The notes under the pieces: model-generated
The model's database searches: none
Told to the model about the DNA's origin: nothing
Seen by the model: the letters and a program-made list of their open reading frames with translations, nothing else
Translations under genes and position numbers: made by a program
Shown: positions 7,409 through 15,715 of the stretch, in pieces
Numbering within the stretch: the stretch's first letter is position 1
How the letters are laid out: the number at the start of each line of letters is the position of its first letter
Source: VRUE01 sp963707965
Lineage (GTDB): Bacteria > Actinomycetota > Thermoleophilia > Solirubrobacterales > 70-9
DNA: 64,000 nt
Direction: 5' to 3'
Assembly (NCBI GenBank): GCA_963707965.1
Contig: CAVPRR010000007.1
Coordinates: 434,001-498,000, forward strand

Positions 7409-7446
7409 GACGAGGGCCCAGAGCACGTTGCGTCCGGGCCCTCGTC
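7409..7446. other. hairpin upstream of the TetR gene
   Basis: GACGAGGGCCC at 7409-7419 pairs exactly with GGGCCCTCGTC at 7436-7446 around a 16-base loop. It lies between the hydrolase stop and the regulator's ribosome site. No T-run follows, so it may be a leader structure or a binding site for the regulator. Confidence 0.5.
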
Positions 7447-7486
7447 GCCGCCCGCTGGTCACAGAGAACCAAGGAGGTGATGGACC

Positions 7487-8275
7487 GTGAAAGAGGGATC
7501 GGAGGACAGTCCGCTGATTTCCGTTCCAGATCGAATCCGGTTGAACGAGGAAATGCTCCTCGCCTCGGCCGCCGGCCAGTACCCGCCCGAGCAGATCCGC
7601 GCCGCAGCCGAGCTCCTGGATCAAAACGAAGGCAAGTTCCCTCCCGGGCGTCGCAGGATCCCGCCCGCCCTCGTCACCCTGGTGCAGCGCGAGCGCCTGC
7701 TTCAGGCGATGTTGAAGGCGGCCTCTGAGCTCGGCTATTCCGAGGTCACCATGAAGAACCTCGTCCAGGGGGGAACCGCAACGCACAGGCTGTTCTACAT
7801 CCATTTTCAGAACAAGGAGGAATGCTTCCTCGCGGCCCTGGATGGAACCGCGGCACGAATTCGCACCCGGGCCGAGCAGGCCGTCCTCGAGGCCGGCAGC
7901 AGCTGGCGCGACCGCCTGCGGGCGGCGCTGAAGCAGCTGCTGCACTTCGCGGTCGACGAGACCGATGCCGCCCGCGCTCTGGTCGTGGAGGCGCGCAGCG
8001 CGCAATGCGCCATCCCGCTCCACGACAGGCTCGTCGCCGAATGCGCCGAGAGCATCCACACCTGGGTCGGCGAGGACCTGGGGGAGGGACCCGACGTGGA
8101 TGCGGCAACCGGGGTCGTCGGAGCGCTCGAGGCCATGCTCTACGCGAAGCTCCAGGCGGGCGACACGGACCAACTCGTGTCGTACCTCCCCAAGCTCATG
8201 TATTTCGCCGTCCTCGTCTACGAGGGACACATGAGCGCGCTCAGGGAGCTCGAAAGGCCGACGACTCGCGATTAG
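7487..8275 (+). CDS. TetR-family transcriptional regulator with unusual N-terminal extension
   Basis: This 262-residue protein starts at a GTG nine bases after AAGGAGG. The TetR DNA-binding helix-turn-helix is at about residues 69-117 (LLQAMLKAASELGYSEVTMK, then THRLFYIHFQNKEECFLAAL), followed by an all-helical ligand-binding region. TetR proteins usually begin within 10-25 residues of the helix-turn-helix. Here about 65 residues come first, rich in Glu/Ala/Pro and ending FPPGRRRIPP, which is odd. It precedes the replication-relaxation and coupling ATPase genes, so it may control them or itself. Confidence 0.85.
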   Translation: MKEGSEDSPLISVPDRIRLNEEMLLASAAGQYPPEQIRAAAELLDQNEGKFPPGRRRIPPALVTLVQRERLLQAMLKAASELGYSEVTMKNLVQGGTATHRLFYIHFQNKEECFLAALDGTAARIRTRAEQAVLEAGSSWRDRLRAALKQLLHFAVDETDAARALVVEARSAQCAIPLHDRLVAECAESIHTWVGEDLGEGPDVDAATGVVGALEAMLYAKLQAGDTDQLVSYLPKLMYFAVLVYEGHMSALRELERPTTRD

Positions 8276-8346
8276 GACCCGCAGAAGCCCCGCAACGCGA
8301 GGCTGCCCCATGGCTTTCCGCCACAACCCGAAGGGAGGTGAGTTCG

Positions 8347-10461
8347 ATGAGCGGCAGAGACAAGATGGCCTGGTCTCCGGGCCCGAAGCACTTTCGGGAC
8401 CCGAAGCCATGGGAGGTCCAGGTGCTCGTATTGATCGCAGAACACGTGGCGATCCCGATGGACCTTCTCGCGCGCCTGCTGAAGATCCCGCGCGAGCGCG
8501 CCGTGCGCCTGATGGACGAGTTCGCCAGCTATCGCTGGGTTGAGGTCAAGCAGCTGCTCGCCGCGGACGAACCGTGGGTGTGGCTGAGGAGAACCGGGCT
8601 GGACCACTCCGGCACCGGCTTCCATCGGGTGACGCCATCCATCTGGGGGCTACCCCACCGGCGCGCCATATGTGCGATCAGGGTCGAGCTCGAAGCCGAG
8701 TACCCCGACGGCGTGTGGGTGTGCGAGCGTGCCCTCATAAAGCGCCGGGGGTTCACGCACCACGTCCCAGACGGCGTCTTCGAAGTCCGCAACAGCGAGG
8801 GAGGGTTGGAGCGCTGGGCAATCGAGGCGGAGCTCTCGGCGAAGACGATTCAGGAATATCGCGAGATCGCCGTCGACCGCACCGAACGCTACGACCGGTT
8901 GCTGTACTACTGCACCCCACACGTCTCTCGCCTCGTGAGAAGGGTCCCGGGGTTCCCGGACAACCCCCGGATCACCATCCAGGACTTCTTCAAGGACCAG
9001 CGCCGGGTGAAGAACTTCCAGTGGGTGTGGTCGCCGACGTCCGGCCCGGGAGAAACGGGTGTGTACCGTCAGCCCCAGCCATGGGAGGTGGAGATCATTC
9101 GCCTGATCTCCGAGCAGGGTGCGATGTCAGTCGATCAGCTGAGTCGGTTTCTGGAATGCAATCTCAAGGCGGCTCAGCGCATCGCCGACTATCTCGATGA
9201 GGCGGGGTTCCTCAGTCAGGGACGCGGGCCCCTAGCCGATCCAAACTGGGTGTGGGTCAGCAAGACCGGCGGCCGGCTCGCCGGCACCGGCCTGAGGCAC
9301 TATGAACCGACGACGACGTCCTCGTCGCTCATACGCCTCGCCAACGAGGCGCGGCTCCACGTTGCCGAACGAGACTGGAACGTGCACTGGTGGAGCATGC
9401 GCCTGCTGCGTCGAGGAGCCGAGTTCAAGGACGTTCCAACGGCGATCGTCGAGTCAGGTGACGAACAGAATGCGGTCGAGATCGAGGCGAAGCGACGCTC
9501 TCGCGCCGAGCTGATCGAAAAGTACGACCGGCGCTGCCGCGAATTCCACGCCGTCGGCCTGTTCTGCTCGGCCCGGCGGGTGCCGACGTTCGAACAGCTC
9601 AAACGGGAGCGTGGCTGGAAGAACCTGCATGTCCAGTCGTTCAAGCCGCTCAATCGACAGCGGGGACAGAGAAGGAGAAAGAAGAACCCAACCCGGTATG
9701 TGGAGATCGGCCTGGAGGAGCTGCCGCAGGAGGCGCTGCAGGTCGTGCAGGAGGCGGAGCATCTGCTCTCGCCACCCCGTGTGAGGTCGGTTTCGCTTGC
9801 GCGCGGGCAGGGTTTTCCGCGGTGGCGAGTGACCACCGATTCGCGTGAGTGGCGCGTTGCCAAGACGACATTTGGCTGGTTCGTAAGGCCCTGCGACGAA
9901 CTGGATGAGGCGCTTGAGGAGCCGGAACCGCAGGGCACTCCGGATCCGGGGCCGTGGCGCGAGCACGAGCTGGTGAACCTGCCACGGTCGATGAAGAAGA
10001 TCTCCGTTCGGGAACTGCCGGGGGAGGCCGTGGAGGCAATCCGGGTCAAGGCGGAGCTCGAGAAGCCGCCTGAGGTGACCGCGGCGAAGCGGCGCCGAGG
10101 TCCGGGGTTTCCACGCTGGCGCGTGGAGACCGACGCCGGCCCGTGGCGCGTCACCTGCAGCCCGGTGCACGGCTGGGTTGCGAAGCGCGCCGAGGGCCCC
10201 GAAGAGCCGTCCGCGGCCCTTCGCCGGCGGCGCTGGCCCCGGGACCCGCCAGGAGTGATGGCTGACGTGGAGCCCTGGGAGATCCCGGCCGGGGTCCTGC
10301 AGACCATCGAAAAGACCGCCGGTCTGTCCTGGCCGCCGCGAGTGATCTCGGCGTCCAGGCGTCTCGGGCAGGGATCGGGCAGGTGGCGGGTGGAGACCGA
10401 CCACGACACCTGGCGCGTCACCCACAGCTCTCACGGCTGGACCGCGACGCTGAGTGAGTGA
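8347..10461 (+). CDS. double replication-relaxation protein with three C-terminal repeats
   Basis: This 704-residue protein starts at an ATG after AGGGAGGTGAG. Residues 20-226 form a winged helix plus a PD-(D/E)xK-like core, the layout of the replication-relaxation family (plasmid and element mobilisation). Acidic residues are D142 in VPDG and E160/E162 in AIEAELSAK. Residues 243-436 repeat the whole module (both start P.PWEV), but the Asp is lost (VPTA) while VEIEAK is kept, so the second copy may be inactive. Residues 457-513, 554-614 and 644-702 are three copies of a roughly 58-residue unit with core WRVxTDxxxWRV and a final GW. The repeats match no known domain that I recognise. Confidence 0.75.
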   Translation: MSGRDKMAWSPGPKHFRDPKPWEVQVLVLIAEHVAIPMDLLARLLKIPRERAVRLMDEFASYRWVEVKQLLAADEPWVWLRRTGLDHSGTGFHRVTPSIWGLPHRRAICAIRVELEAEYPDGVWVCERALIKRRGFTHHVPDGVFEVRNSEGGLERWAIEAELSAKTIQEYREIAVDRTERYDRLLYYCTPHVSRLVRRVPGFPDNPRITIQDFFKDQRRVKNFQWVWSPTSGPGETGVYRQPQPWEVEIIRLISEQGAMSVDQLSRFLECNLKAAQRIADYLDEAGFLSQGRGPLADPNWVWVSKTGGRLAGTGLRHYEPTTTSSSLIRLANEARLHVAERDWNVHWWSMRLLRRGAEFKDVPTAIVESGDEQNAVEIEAKRRSRAELIEKYDRRCREFHAVGLFCSARRVPTFEQLKRERGWKNLHVQSFKPLNRQRGQRRRKKNPTRYVEIGLEELPQEALQVVQEAEHLLSPPRVRSVSLARGQGFPRWRVTTDSREWRVAKTTFGWFVRPCDELDEALEEPEPQGTPDPGPWREHELVNLPRSMKKISVRELPGEAVEAIRVKAELEKPPEVTAAKRRRGPGFPRWRVETDAGPWRVTCSPVHGWVAKRAEGPEEPSAALRRRRWPRDPPGVMADVEPWEIPAGVLQTIEKTAGLSWPPRVISASRRLGQGSGRWRVETDHDTWRVTHSSHGWTATLSE

Positions 10462-10464
10462 GCG

Positions 10465-10504
10465 GGGCGAGCTCGCTCCCAACGCAGTTCGAGCGAGCTC
10501 GCCC
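10465..10504 (+). terminator. perfect 14-bp hairpin after the replication-relaxation gene
   Basis: GGGCGAGCTCGCTC at 10465-10478 pairs exactly with 10491-10504 around a 12-base loop, beginning four bases after the stop codon. No T-run follows. It could stop or slow transcription before the coupling ATPase, or protect the upstream mRNA end. Confidence 0.5.
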
Positions 10505-10548
10505 GGCCGGCGTGTCGGCCCGCCATCCGAACCATGAAAGGAGTTGAC

Positions 10549-12153
10549 ATGACGAAGTGGACCTTTGACAGTGAGAGCACCAGCTCTCGACCGCCGCCGC
10601 CGCCCGGCATCGTGCTCGGTCGGTACCTCGGCGGCGACTTCGCGCTTCCCGTCAACGACGACGGACTTGCCGTCTGGCCGTTTGAGGACTTCAACCGCCA
10701 TCTGGTCATTCTCGGCAAGACCGGTAAGGGCAAGTCGAGTACGGCCTGGACGGTCTTCGATGCGACCGGTCGCGCCAACGCCGATACCCAGATTTTCGTC
10801 ATCGACGGAAACGCAGATCCGGAGATGGCCAAGACCTTCGGTGCCTCGATGGTCGCGAGCGGTCGCGACCCGCTGATCTTTCCACAGGAGCGATTCAACG
10901 CCTGGCCAAGCGGAGATTGGCGGCCGATATACAACCGCCTGCTCGAGGTCATCCCGTTCGCCGAAACGGAGGCCGCGGCCTATTACACCGACTCCGCGAC
11001 GGTGGTCCTCCAGCTGGTCTGTCGCCTCGGCGGCATACCGCCGGCATCGACGGAGGAGCTGTTTGACCGGCTGGACTACGAAGTCCTGATGGACGCCTAC
11101 GGCCCGCGGGAGCTCAAGGGCATCAAGCCCGAACACGTCGAAGCGGTGTACATGCGCTGCAAGTCAGTATGCGCACACTTCGGCAGTGCCCTCGATGGCA
11201 CGCGTTCGTTCTCCGATTTGACGGCTGCGTATTTTGGGCTCGATGCGATGGTGCTCGGCAAGAGCGCCGTTGTCACGATGCGAATGCTGCTGTCGCAGCT
11301 CGAGTACTACATCGAGCACGAAAAGCCTCGTGATCGTCTCTGTGTTGTGATCATCGACGAGTTCGCGTCGCTCGCAAAAGGCGTGAATGTGAGCACCTTC
11401 GTAGAGCACGCCCGCAAGCTCGGCGTATGCGTGATCCTGATGTCCCAGACCGTACCCGGCATGGGCGATCCGGTACAGATCGCCCGCGTCCTGCACAACT
11501 CTGGGCTGCTGATCGTTCACTCCACTCCCGAATGGCGCGAAATCCTGTCGCTGATCGGGACCGAGATAAAGCCAGAAATGACCCTGCGCAACGAGGACGA
11601 CTTGGGCGCCGATCTGGACCTGTTGCGACTGGTCGAAAAGCCAAAGGTCACCAGCGATGAATTGCTTGCGCTCCCGGTGGGCCATGTGTGGGCCTTCCGA
11701 GACAATCGCGCGATGCGGCTCAGCATCAGCCTGCCCGATGCGGGGGGCTATGAGCCGTTCGTGTTGCCCGAGCCCGAAGCGCTTTTCGAGTCGCTTAGCG
11801 ACGCGTGGAACAGGGGCGCGCATGTGGAGCGGCCACCGATGTGGCTGGGCGGTCAGCGCCGCAAGCACCCGTTTCGCAGCGCTGACTTCGAGATTCCCGA
11901 CGAGAACGCCGGGGAGCCGGCCGACACGTCTGCTTCCCAGCCGACCGACGGCACGGCTGCGCAGCCGGACGCCGATGGCGCCGGCGCCCAGCCATCCGAT
12001 GGCGCGGATGCCGATCCGTCAGACCGTGCGGATGAGACCTCGCCCGATGGTGAGGATGCGCCGCCCCCTGACGGCGCAGATGCGACTTCTCCCCAAGGTG
12101 CGGACGCAGCTCCGCCCGATGAACCCGTCACCGAGGAGGTCAATGACGACTGA
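10549..12153 (+). CDS. HerA/TraG-like conjugative coupling ATPase
   Basis: This 534-residue P-loop ATPase has Walker A GKTGKGKS at residues 56-63 and Walker B VVIIDEFA around residues 265-272. The sensor-like MSQT lies some 30 residues after that. This is the layout of HerA/TraG/VirD4-type pumps that deliver DNA to a transfer channel. There is no N-terminal membrane segment, so it is probably soluble or recruited by a partner. Residues about 455-534 are an acidic low-complexity tail of degenerate P(S/T)DGADA units. The ATG follows GAAAGGAG. Its neighbours are two replication-relaxation proteins, which supports a DNA-transfer role. Confidence 0.8.
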   Translation: MTKWTFDSESTSSRPPPPPGIVLGRYLGGDFALPVNDDGLAVWPFEDFNRHLVILGKTGKGKSSTAWTVFDATGRANADTQIFVIDGNADPEMAKTFGASMVASGRDPLIFPQERFNAWPSGDWRPIYNRLLEVIPFAETEAAAYYTDSATVVLQLVCRLGGIPPASTEELFDRLDYEVLMDAYGPRELKGIKPEHVEAVYMRCKSVCAHFGSALDGTRSFSDLTAAYFGLDAMVLGKSAVVTMRMLLSQLEYYIEHEKPRDRLCVVIIDEFASLAKGVNVSTFVEHARKLGVCVILMSQTVPGMGDPVQIARVLHNSGLLIVHSTPEWREILSLIGTEIKPEMTLRNEDDLGADLDLLRLVEKPKVTSDELLALPVGHVWAFRDNRAMRLSISLPDAGGYEPFVLPEPEALFESLSDAWNRGAHVERPPMWLGGQRRKHPFRSADFEIPDENAGEPADTSASQPTDGTAAQPDADGAGAQPSDGADADPSDRADETSPDGEDAPPPDGADATSPQGADAAPPDEPVTEEVNDD

Positions 12154-12193
12154 AGAGACCTGAGTAACTGTTAGCTACCAAGGAGAAGGGAAG

Positions 12194-12928
12194 ATGAAAA
12201 CGAGTCGACTTACCGATACGACCGGCCGTGGGGGCTCCTCACGGCGGTCAAGCGAAGGGAAACGCGTCCATCGTGGGTGCGGGCCGACGGGTGGTTCTGC
12301 AGATTCGGAGTTCACGCTTGATCGGATTCACTTCGAACTGCTGTACCTGCTCGTCGACGAGAGGTCAATCAGGATGGACCTCTCCGCGGCCCTGCTGGGC
12401 ATCGACCCATCGGAGCTTCATCCGGTGGTTTCCGAGTCGGTTTCCGCCGGTCTCCTGGAGAAGCAGGCCTTCCTGCGGGATGAGCCTGCGAAGTATCCAT
12501 GGCTCTGGCCGAGCAGGCTGGGCGTTCGTGCCGTCGGTGTCGAACGCGCCTACTACTACGTTCCCACCGAGGGCGGGCTCAAGCACCTGCGAGGGGTCCA
12601 CAAGATCCGGCTGCACTGCGAACAGCAGTACCCGGATTGGAGGTGGATCTCCGAGCGGGGGCTCTCGAACCGTCACAATCGCACCAAGCGTCACCTCGCA
12701 GATGGGGCGCTGGAGCGCGACGGTCGCGTGATTCCCATCGAGTACGAGCGCACCCAGAAGGATCGGATCAAATTGGTGCGCAACATGTGCGAGCTGGTGG
12801 ATCGACACGGCGAAGCGCACTTCTACTGCACCCCGTACACGCGCGAGTTCGTAGAAGGGGTCAAGGAGGCTAACAACCTCCATGCTGTGCACATCTTCGA
12901 TGTGCCGGCGTTTCCCGGTATCGCCTAA
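12194..12928 (+). CDS. single-module replication-relaxation protein
   Basis: This 244-residue protein has a disordered basic start (residues 1-38). A winged-helix-like part follows at about 43-110, and then a PD-(D/E)xK-like core: D170 in LADG, E183/E185 in IPIEYERTQKD and K189. The later motif FYCTPYTREFV parallels YYCTPHVSRLV in the first module of the 8347 gene, so the two are relatives. It may bind or nick the element's origin. AAGGAGAAGG precedes the ATG, 40 bases after the ATPase stop, and the two are probably co-transcribed. Confidence 0.7.
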   Translation: MKTSRLTDTTGRGGSSRRSSEGKRVHRGCGPTGGSADSEFTLDRIHFELLYLLVDERSIRMDLSAALLGIDPSELHPVVSESVSAGLLEKQAFLRDEPAKYPWLWPSRLGVRAVGVERAYYYVPTEGGLKHLRGVHKIRLHCEQQYPDWRWISERGLSNRHNRTKRHLADGALERDGRVIPIEYERTQKDRIKLVRNMCELVDRHGEAHFYCTPYTREFVEGVKEANNLHAVHIFDVPAFPGIA

Positions 12929-13279
12929 CGCGAGCCGGATGAGGAAGGGGTGTGCCCTCACGGGCTCTCCCCCGAAGTTGTCGCACATTAGGTCTCAAGG
13001 CGTTTCTGGGGTTAACCGCCCGCAGCGGCCCGTTCCTGTTTGAGCGTCAGCGCATGCGCCGGAACCGAACCGGCGAGCGACGCAGGCCGGCTCTCGCCGT
13101 CCGCTCGACGCAGCCGGAGATCGAAGACCCACCGGGTCGGACAATCCCCGCGCGGCGAGCGGACGGCGGCGCGGGCGACTCGGCTGCGCGGTGTGCGCAG
13201 TGCCGATCGCCGGAAGCGGTGAGCGACGCTATCTCGACACGACGTACTTCACACACTCACGAACATGAGGAGGTCTCAC
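12929..13279. other. 350-base gap, no convincing gene
   Basis: All frames here are either short or have shadow-like composition. The stretch holds short inverted repeats: GGCGAG/CTCGCC near 13073, GACCC/GGGTC near 13127, and CCCGCGC with GCGCGGG around 13147-13175. It probably contains the promoter and leader of the protease gene. Confidence 0.4.
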
Positions 13280-14167
13280 ATGGAGACTGGTCCGACGGCG
13301 ATAGATCGCTTTATGGCGACGCTTTCGGAGGTATTCGAATTGCCCCTGTATCTGGCAACCCTCTTCGTCCAGGCGATCACGGCCGGCGCCGCTCGATGGT
13401 GCCTGGGTGCGCTGACCTGGACGGTTCTGGCGTTGTTCCGCGATGTGCCGTTCAGCCCCGAATTCATCGGGTATCTCTGCGCCCTTGGCCCCCTTGTCTG
13501 GTCCGCCTGGACCTTCTGGCAGCCCGGCGAAGGTCGCCTCTGGCATGAACGAGTCGGGGCATTCGATCCGAGCGAAGGCGAGGCACAGCTGATGGACGCG
13601 GCGTTCGACGCCCTCGGCCGGGACGCAACGCAACCGCTGAGCAGCCTCGCGATATATGTGGTGGACACCAACGACAAGTTTGCGTTCGTTCGGGGTCGCG
13701 CGCTGATCCTCAGCCGTGGCCTGGTCGAGAGCGGATCGCTCGCTCCGGTGCTCGCCCACGAGCTCGGCCACGCCTGCTCCATCGACGGCCGGCTGATACA
13801 GGCGCTGGATCGCCTGGTGCTGTGGGGCGACCCGTTGGTTCGCGCCCGTGACGAAGACACGCGTCGCGAATATGGCGGCATGGCAGCCCTGGTTGCCGGA
13901 GCGCTGCGATGGATCGTCCGCGTTGCCGGCGGCAGCCTGACGCTTCGGCTCATGTCGCCGCTTTGGGCCCGCTACTGGCGCAAGCGGGAGCGAGCAGCCG
14001 ACGAATACGCGGTCGCGCTCGGACAGGGCCCGGCCCTGGCGCAGTACCTGAAGGACTGGGAGCAGCCCAAGGAGCGGCCGCATCCGCGACTGCTCTTCAA
14101 CGTGCAGGAGTACGAGCGAATCGCCTACCGCCGCGACGTCCTGCTGGCGATGCCGGCTCGCTCCTAG
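13280..14167 (+). CDS. membrane M48-family metalloprotease
   Basis: This 295-residue protein has two hydrophobic segments (about residues 22-53 and 61-80) and then an M48-type protease domain. The zinc site is HELGH at 160-164, with the third ligand likely E237 in the helix RKRERAADEYA. M48 enzymes (HtpX-like) cut membrane or misfolded proteins. The ATG at 13280 follows GAGGAGG; an ATG five codons earlier overlaps that site and is rejected. Its position at the end of the mobile region suggests a role in membrane quality control during transfer, but this is a guess. Confidence 0.8.
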   Translation: METGPTAIDRFMATLSEVFELPLYLATLFVQAITAGAARWCLGALTWTVLALFRDVPFSPEFIGYLCALGPLVWSAWTFWQPGEGRLWHERVGAFDPSEGEAQLMDAAFDALGRDATQPLSSLAIYVVDTNDKFAFVRGRALILSRGLVESGSLAPVLAHELGHACSIDGRLIQALDRLVLWGDPLVRARDEDTRREYGGMAALVAGALRWIVRVAGGSLTLRLMSPLWARYWRKRERAADEYAVALGQGPALAQYLKDWEQPKERPHPRLLFNVQEYERIAYRRDVLLAMPARS

Positions 14168-14233
14168 GGACAGGCCTGGCTGGGTTCTGGGCCCGGCCGG
14201 GGGAGCAAATCGACCACCGAAGGAGGTGGAGAT

Positions 14234-14536
14234 ATGGATGCAATAGACATGGTGGAGACGGTCTTTGCCGCCGATTTCAGCGAAGACCCGGAGGACGTAC
14301 ATGCTCGCGCGTGCATGCTGGCAACCGTGCTGGCCTATCACCCGAGCTACTTCATAGTTCCTCGACTCGCCGCGCGTGTGTGCGTACTCGTTGGTGAGAT
14401 TCCAGTTGAGAGGCGATCGTGGATCTCGATCGCGTTGGAGCTCTCTGCATCGCGAACGGTGTCGTCCGTCCGACAGATGCGGCGCTGTCTCTTCTCGACG
14501 ACACGCCCGCCTGGCCGGATCCCCAGTTCGGGGTGA
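14234..14536 (+). CDS. small hypothetical protein, possibly frameshifted
   Basis: The frame encodes 100 residues from an ATG preceded by GAAGGAGGTGGAG. The first 60 residues (VETVFAADFSEDPEDVHARA, then YHPSYFIVPRLAARVCVLVG) look like a genuine helical protein. The last 40 are Ser/Arg-rich and of lower quality. Another frame opening at 14419 reads with much better composition over the same DNA, so the true product may switch frame near 14410. No family is recognised. Confidence 0.5.
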   Translation: MDAIDMVETVFAADFSEDPEDVHARACMLATVLAYHPSYFIVPRLAARVCVLVGEIPVERRSWISIALELSASRTVSSVRQMRRCLFSTTRPPGRIPSSG

Positions 14537-14565
14537 CGCTCAGGCGACTGAGGAGCCAGCGTTAG
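14419..14565 (+). CDS. overlapping short frame, likely true C-terminus or separate small gene
   Basis: A GTG at 14419 opens 48 residues (VDLDRVGALCIANGVVRPTD, then LLDDTPAWPDPQFG) in a frame different from the gene at 14234. The upstream GAGAGG could be a weak ribosome site. Composition is typical of real protein. It may be a separate product, or the natural end of the 14234 gene after an indel or ribosomal frameshift. In this frame a TGA lies just upstream at 14407, so it cannot extend further by itself. Confidence 0.4.
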   Translation: MDLDRVGALCIANGVVRPTDAALSLLDDTPAWPDPQFGVTLRRLRSQR

Positions 14566-14609
14566 GTGCTCGGATGCATGAGCACATGACGATGTTCGCC
14601 GGCCGATCC

Positions 14610-14645
14610 GGATGGCCACCCACACCTATGCGTGGGTGGCCATCC
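14610..14645. other. perfect 14-bp hairpin at the edge of the mobile region
   Basis: GGATGGCCACCCAC at 14610-14623 pairs exactly with 14632-14645 around an 8-base loop. It starts 45 bases after the last gene of the same-strand series. There is no T-run. It marks the change from element-like genes to ordinary chromosome genes. Confidence 0.5.
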
Positions 14646-14775
14646 GACGTGGTACGGACCGGACCATCGCACTGTGCGTATCGACCGGTCCGCGGGCCCT
14701 TCTCCTGCCCGTCGAGCCTTCCCTGCTCCCACATCTCGCCTCACCGTTCTTCTCTTCTCCCCCACCCCCCACCAC

Positions 14776-14798
14776 CCCGCCGGCCAAGGGCCGGCGGG
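14776..14798. other. 10-bp hairpin upstream of carbonic anhydrase
   Basis: CCCGCCGGCC at 14776-14785 pairs exactly with 14789-14798 around a 3-base loop. It follows a pyrimidine-rich run. It may be a leader structure; as a terminator it would lack a T-run. Confidence 0.4.
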
Positions 14799-14886
14799 AA
14801 GAGCAGACACCAGTGGTATGTCCACGGCCGCGACGCGGGGAACCTGCGGCTCCATGGGCACCCGACTTGGTTACGCTGTGCCACGC

Positions 14887-15411
14887 GTGGAGACGATCGA
14901 CGAACTGGTCGCCAACAACCGCGAGTTTGCGGCATCGCTGCCCACCAAGAACCTCGAGGTGGAGCCGACGCGGCGGCTGGCCATCGTCACCTGCATGGAC
15001 TCGAGACTCGATGTCTTCGCGGCGCTCGGCCTGGATGGCGGCGAGGCGCATGTGCTGCGCAACGCCGGCGGTGTGATCACCGACGACGTGATCCGCTCGC
15101 TGGCCATCTCACAACGCCGCCTGGGCACCCGCGAGGTGATGCTCATCCACCACACCGACTGCGGCATGCAGAAGATCAGCGACGACGGTTTCCGTGCTGA
15201 GCTGCAGGCCGCGACGGGCACCGCACCGGCCTTCGCCATCGAGTCCTTCGAGGACGTCGAGGCCGATGTCCGTCAATCCGTGCTCCGCGTCCGCCGCTCC
15301 GCCTTCCTTCTGCATCGCGACAAGGTTCGCGGCTTCGTCTACGACATCGGCAACCACGCCCTGTGCGAGATCGCCGTCGAAGAGGGCCCCGGCTACTCGC
15401 TGGAGCCGTAG
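14887..15411 (+). CDS. beta-carbonic anhydrase
   Basis: This 174-residue enzyme interconverts CO2 and bicarbonate in the cytoplasm. The zinc ligands are visible in CMDSRLD (Cys, with the Asp-Arg dyad) and HTDCGM (His, Cys), with AHVLRNAGGVITDDVIRSL and GTREVMLIHHTDCG between and around them. Length and sequence resemble the small mycobacterial Rv1284-type beta-CA, which starts close to the ANN motif. I therefore chose the GTG giving VETIDELVANN. In-frame starts at 14818 (ATG), 14854 (ATG) and 14878 (GTG) are possible. None has a clear ribosome site, so the message may be leaderless. Its tail overlaps the convergent gene. Confidence 0.9.
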   Translation: METIDELVANNREFAASLPTKNLEVEPTRRLAIVTCMDSRLDVFAALGLDGGEAHVLRNAGGVITDDVIRSLAISQRRLGTREVMLIHHTDCGMQKISDDGFRAELQAATGTAPAFAIESFEDVEADVRQSVLRVRRSAFLLHRDKVRGFVYDIGNHALCEIAVEEGPGYSLEP

Positions 15412-15635
15412 TTGCTGAGCGCGATCTGTTCGGCGATCTTCAGCAGGCCAAGGGTCGCATGGGGAGCCGACGCGGAGCTTCGCATGCGTACCTGGGCCCC
15501 CTCCGGTCCCCGAACCTCCACGATGGTGCAGACGTCGCCGATCACGTATTGCTCCTCGCGCTCGCCGTAGTCAGCCTCGATCGCCTCCATCTGCTGCGCA
15601 ATGTGCTGTCCAACTTTGCTCTGGTCAAGTGGCAT
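15393..15635 (-). CDS. small hypothetical protein
   Basis: This 80-residue protein reads MPLDQSKVGQHIAQQMEAIE at the start, with a later beta-rich section (EEQYVIGDVCTIVEVRGPEG). The composition is typical of a real cytosolic protein. It has a single cysteine and no membrane segment. It converges on the carbonic anhydrase gene with a 19-base overlap of 3' ends. No family is recognised. Confidence 0.6.
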   Translation of the reverse strand: MPLDQSKVGQHIAQQMEAIEADYGEREEQYVIGDVCTIVEVRGPEGAQVRMRSSASAPHATLGLLKIAEQIALSNYGSSE

Positions 15636-15715
15636 CTAGCAATCCAGTCCCTAGGAAGTGTGCGGCCAATCATTTCATGGAATGTTCGCCGTCGGCCGGC
15701 AGGTCGGTCAAGACA

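Noticed and set aside
14566..14886. Attachment site at the right edge of the element block
   Set aside because: The hairpin at 14610 marks the change of gene style, but I could find no matching direct repeat in the window and no integrase, so an att site is not supported.
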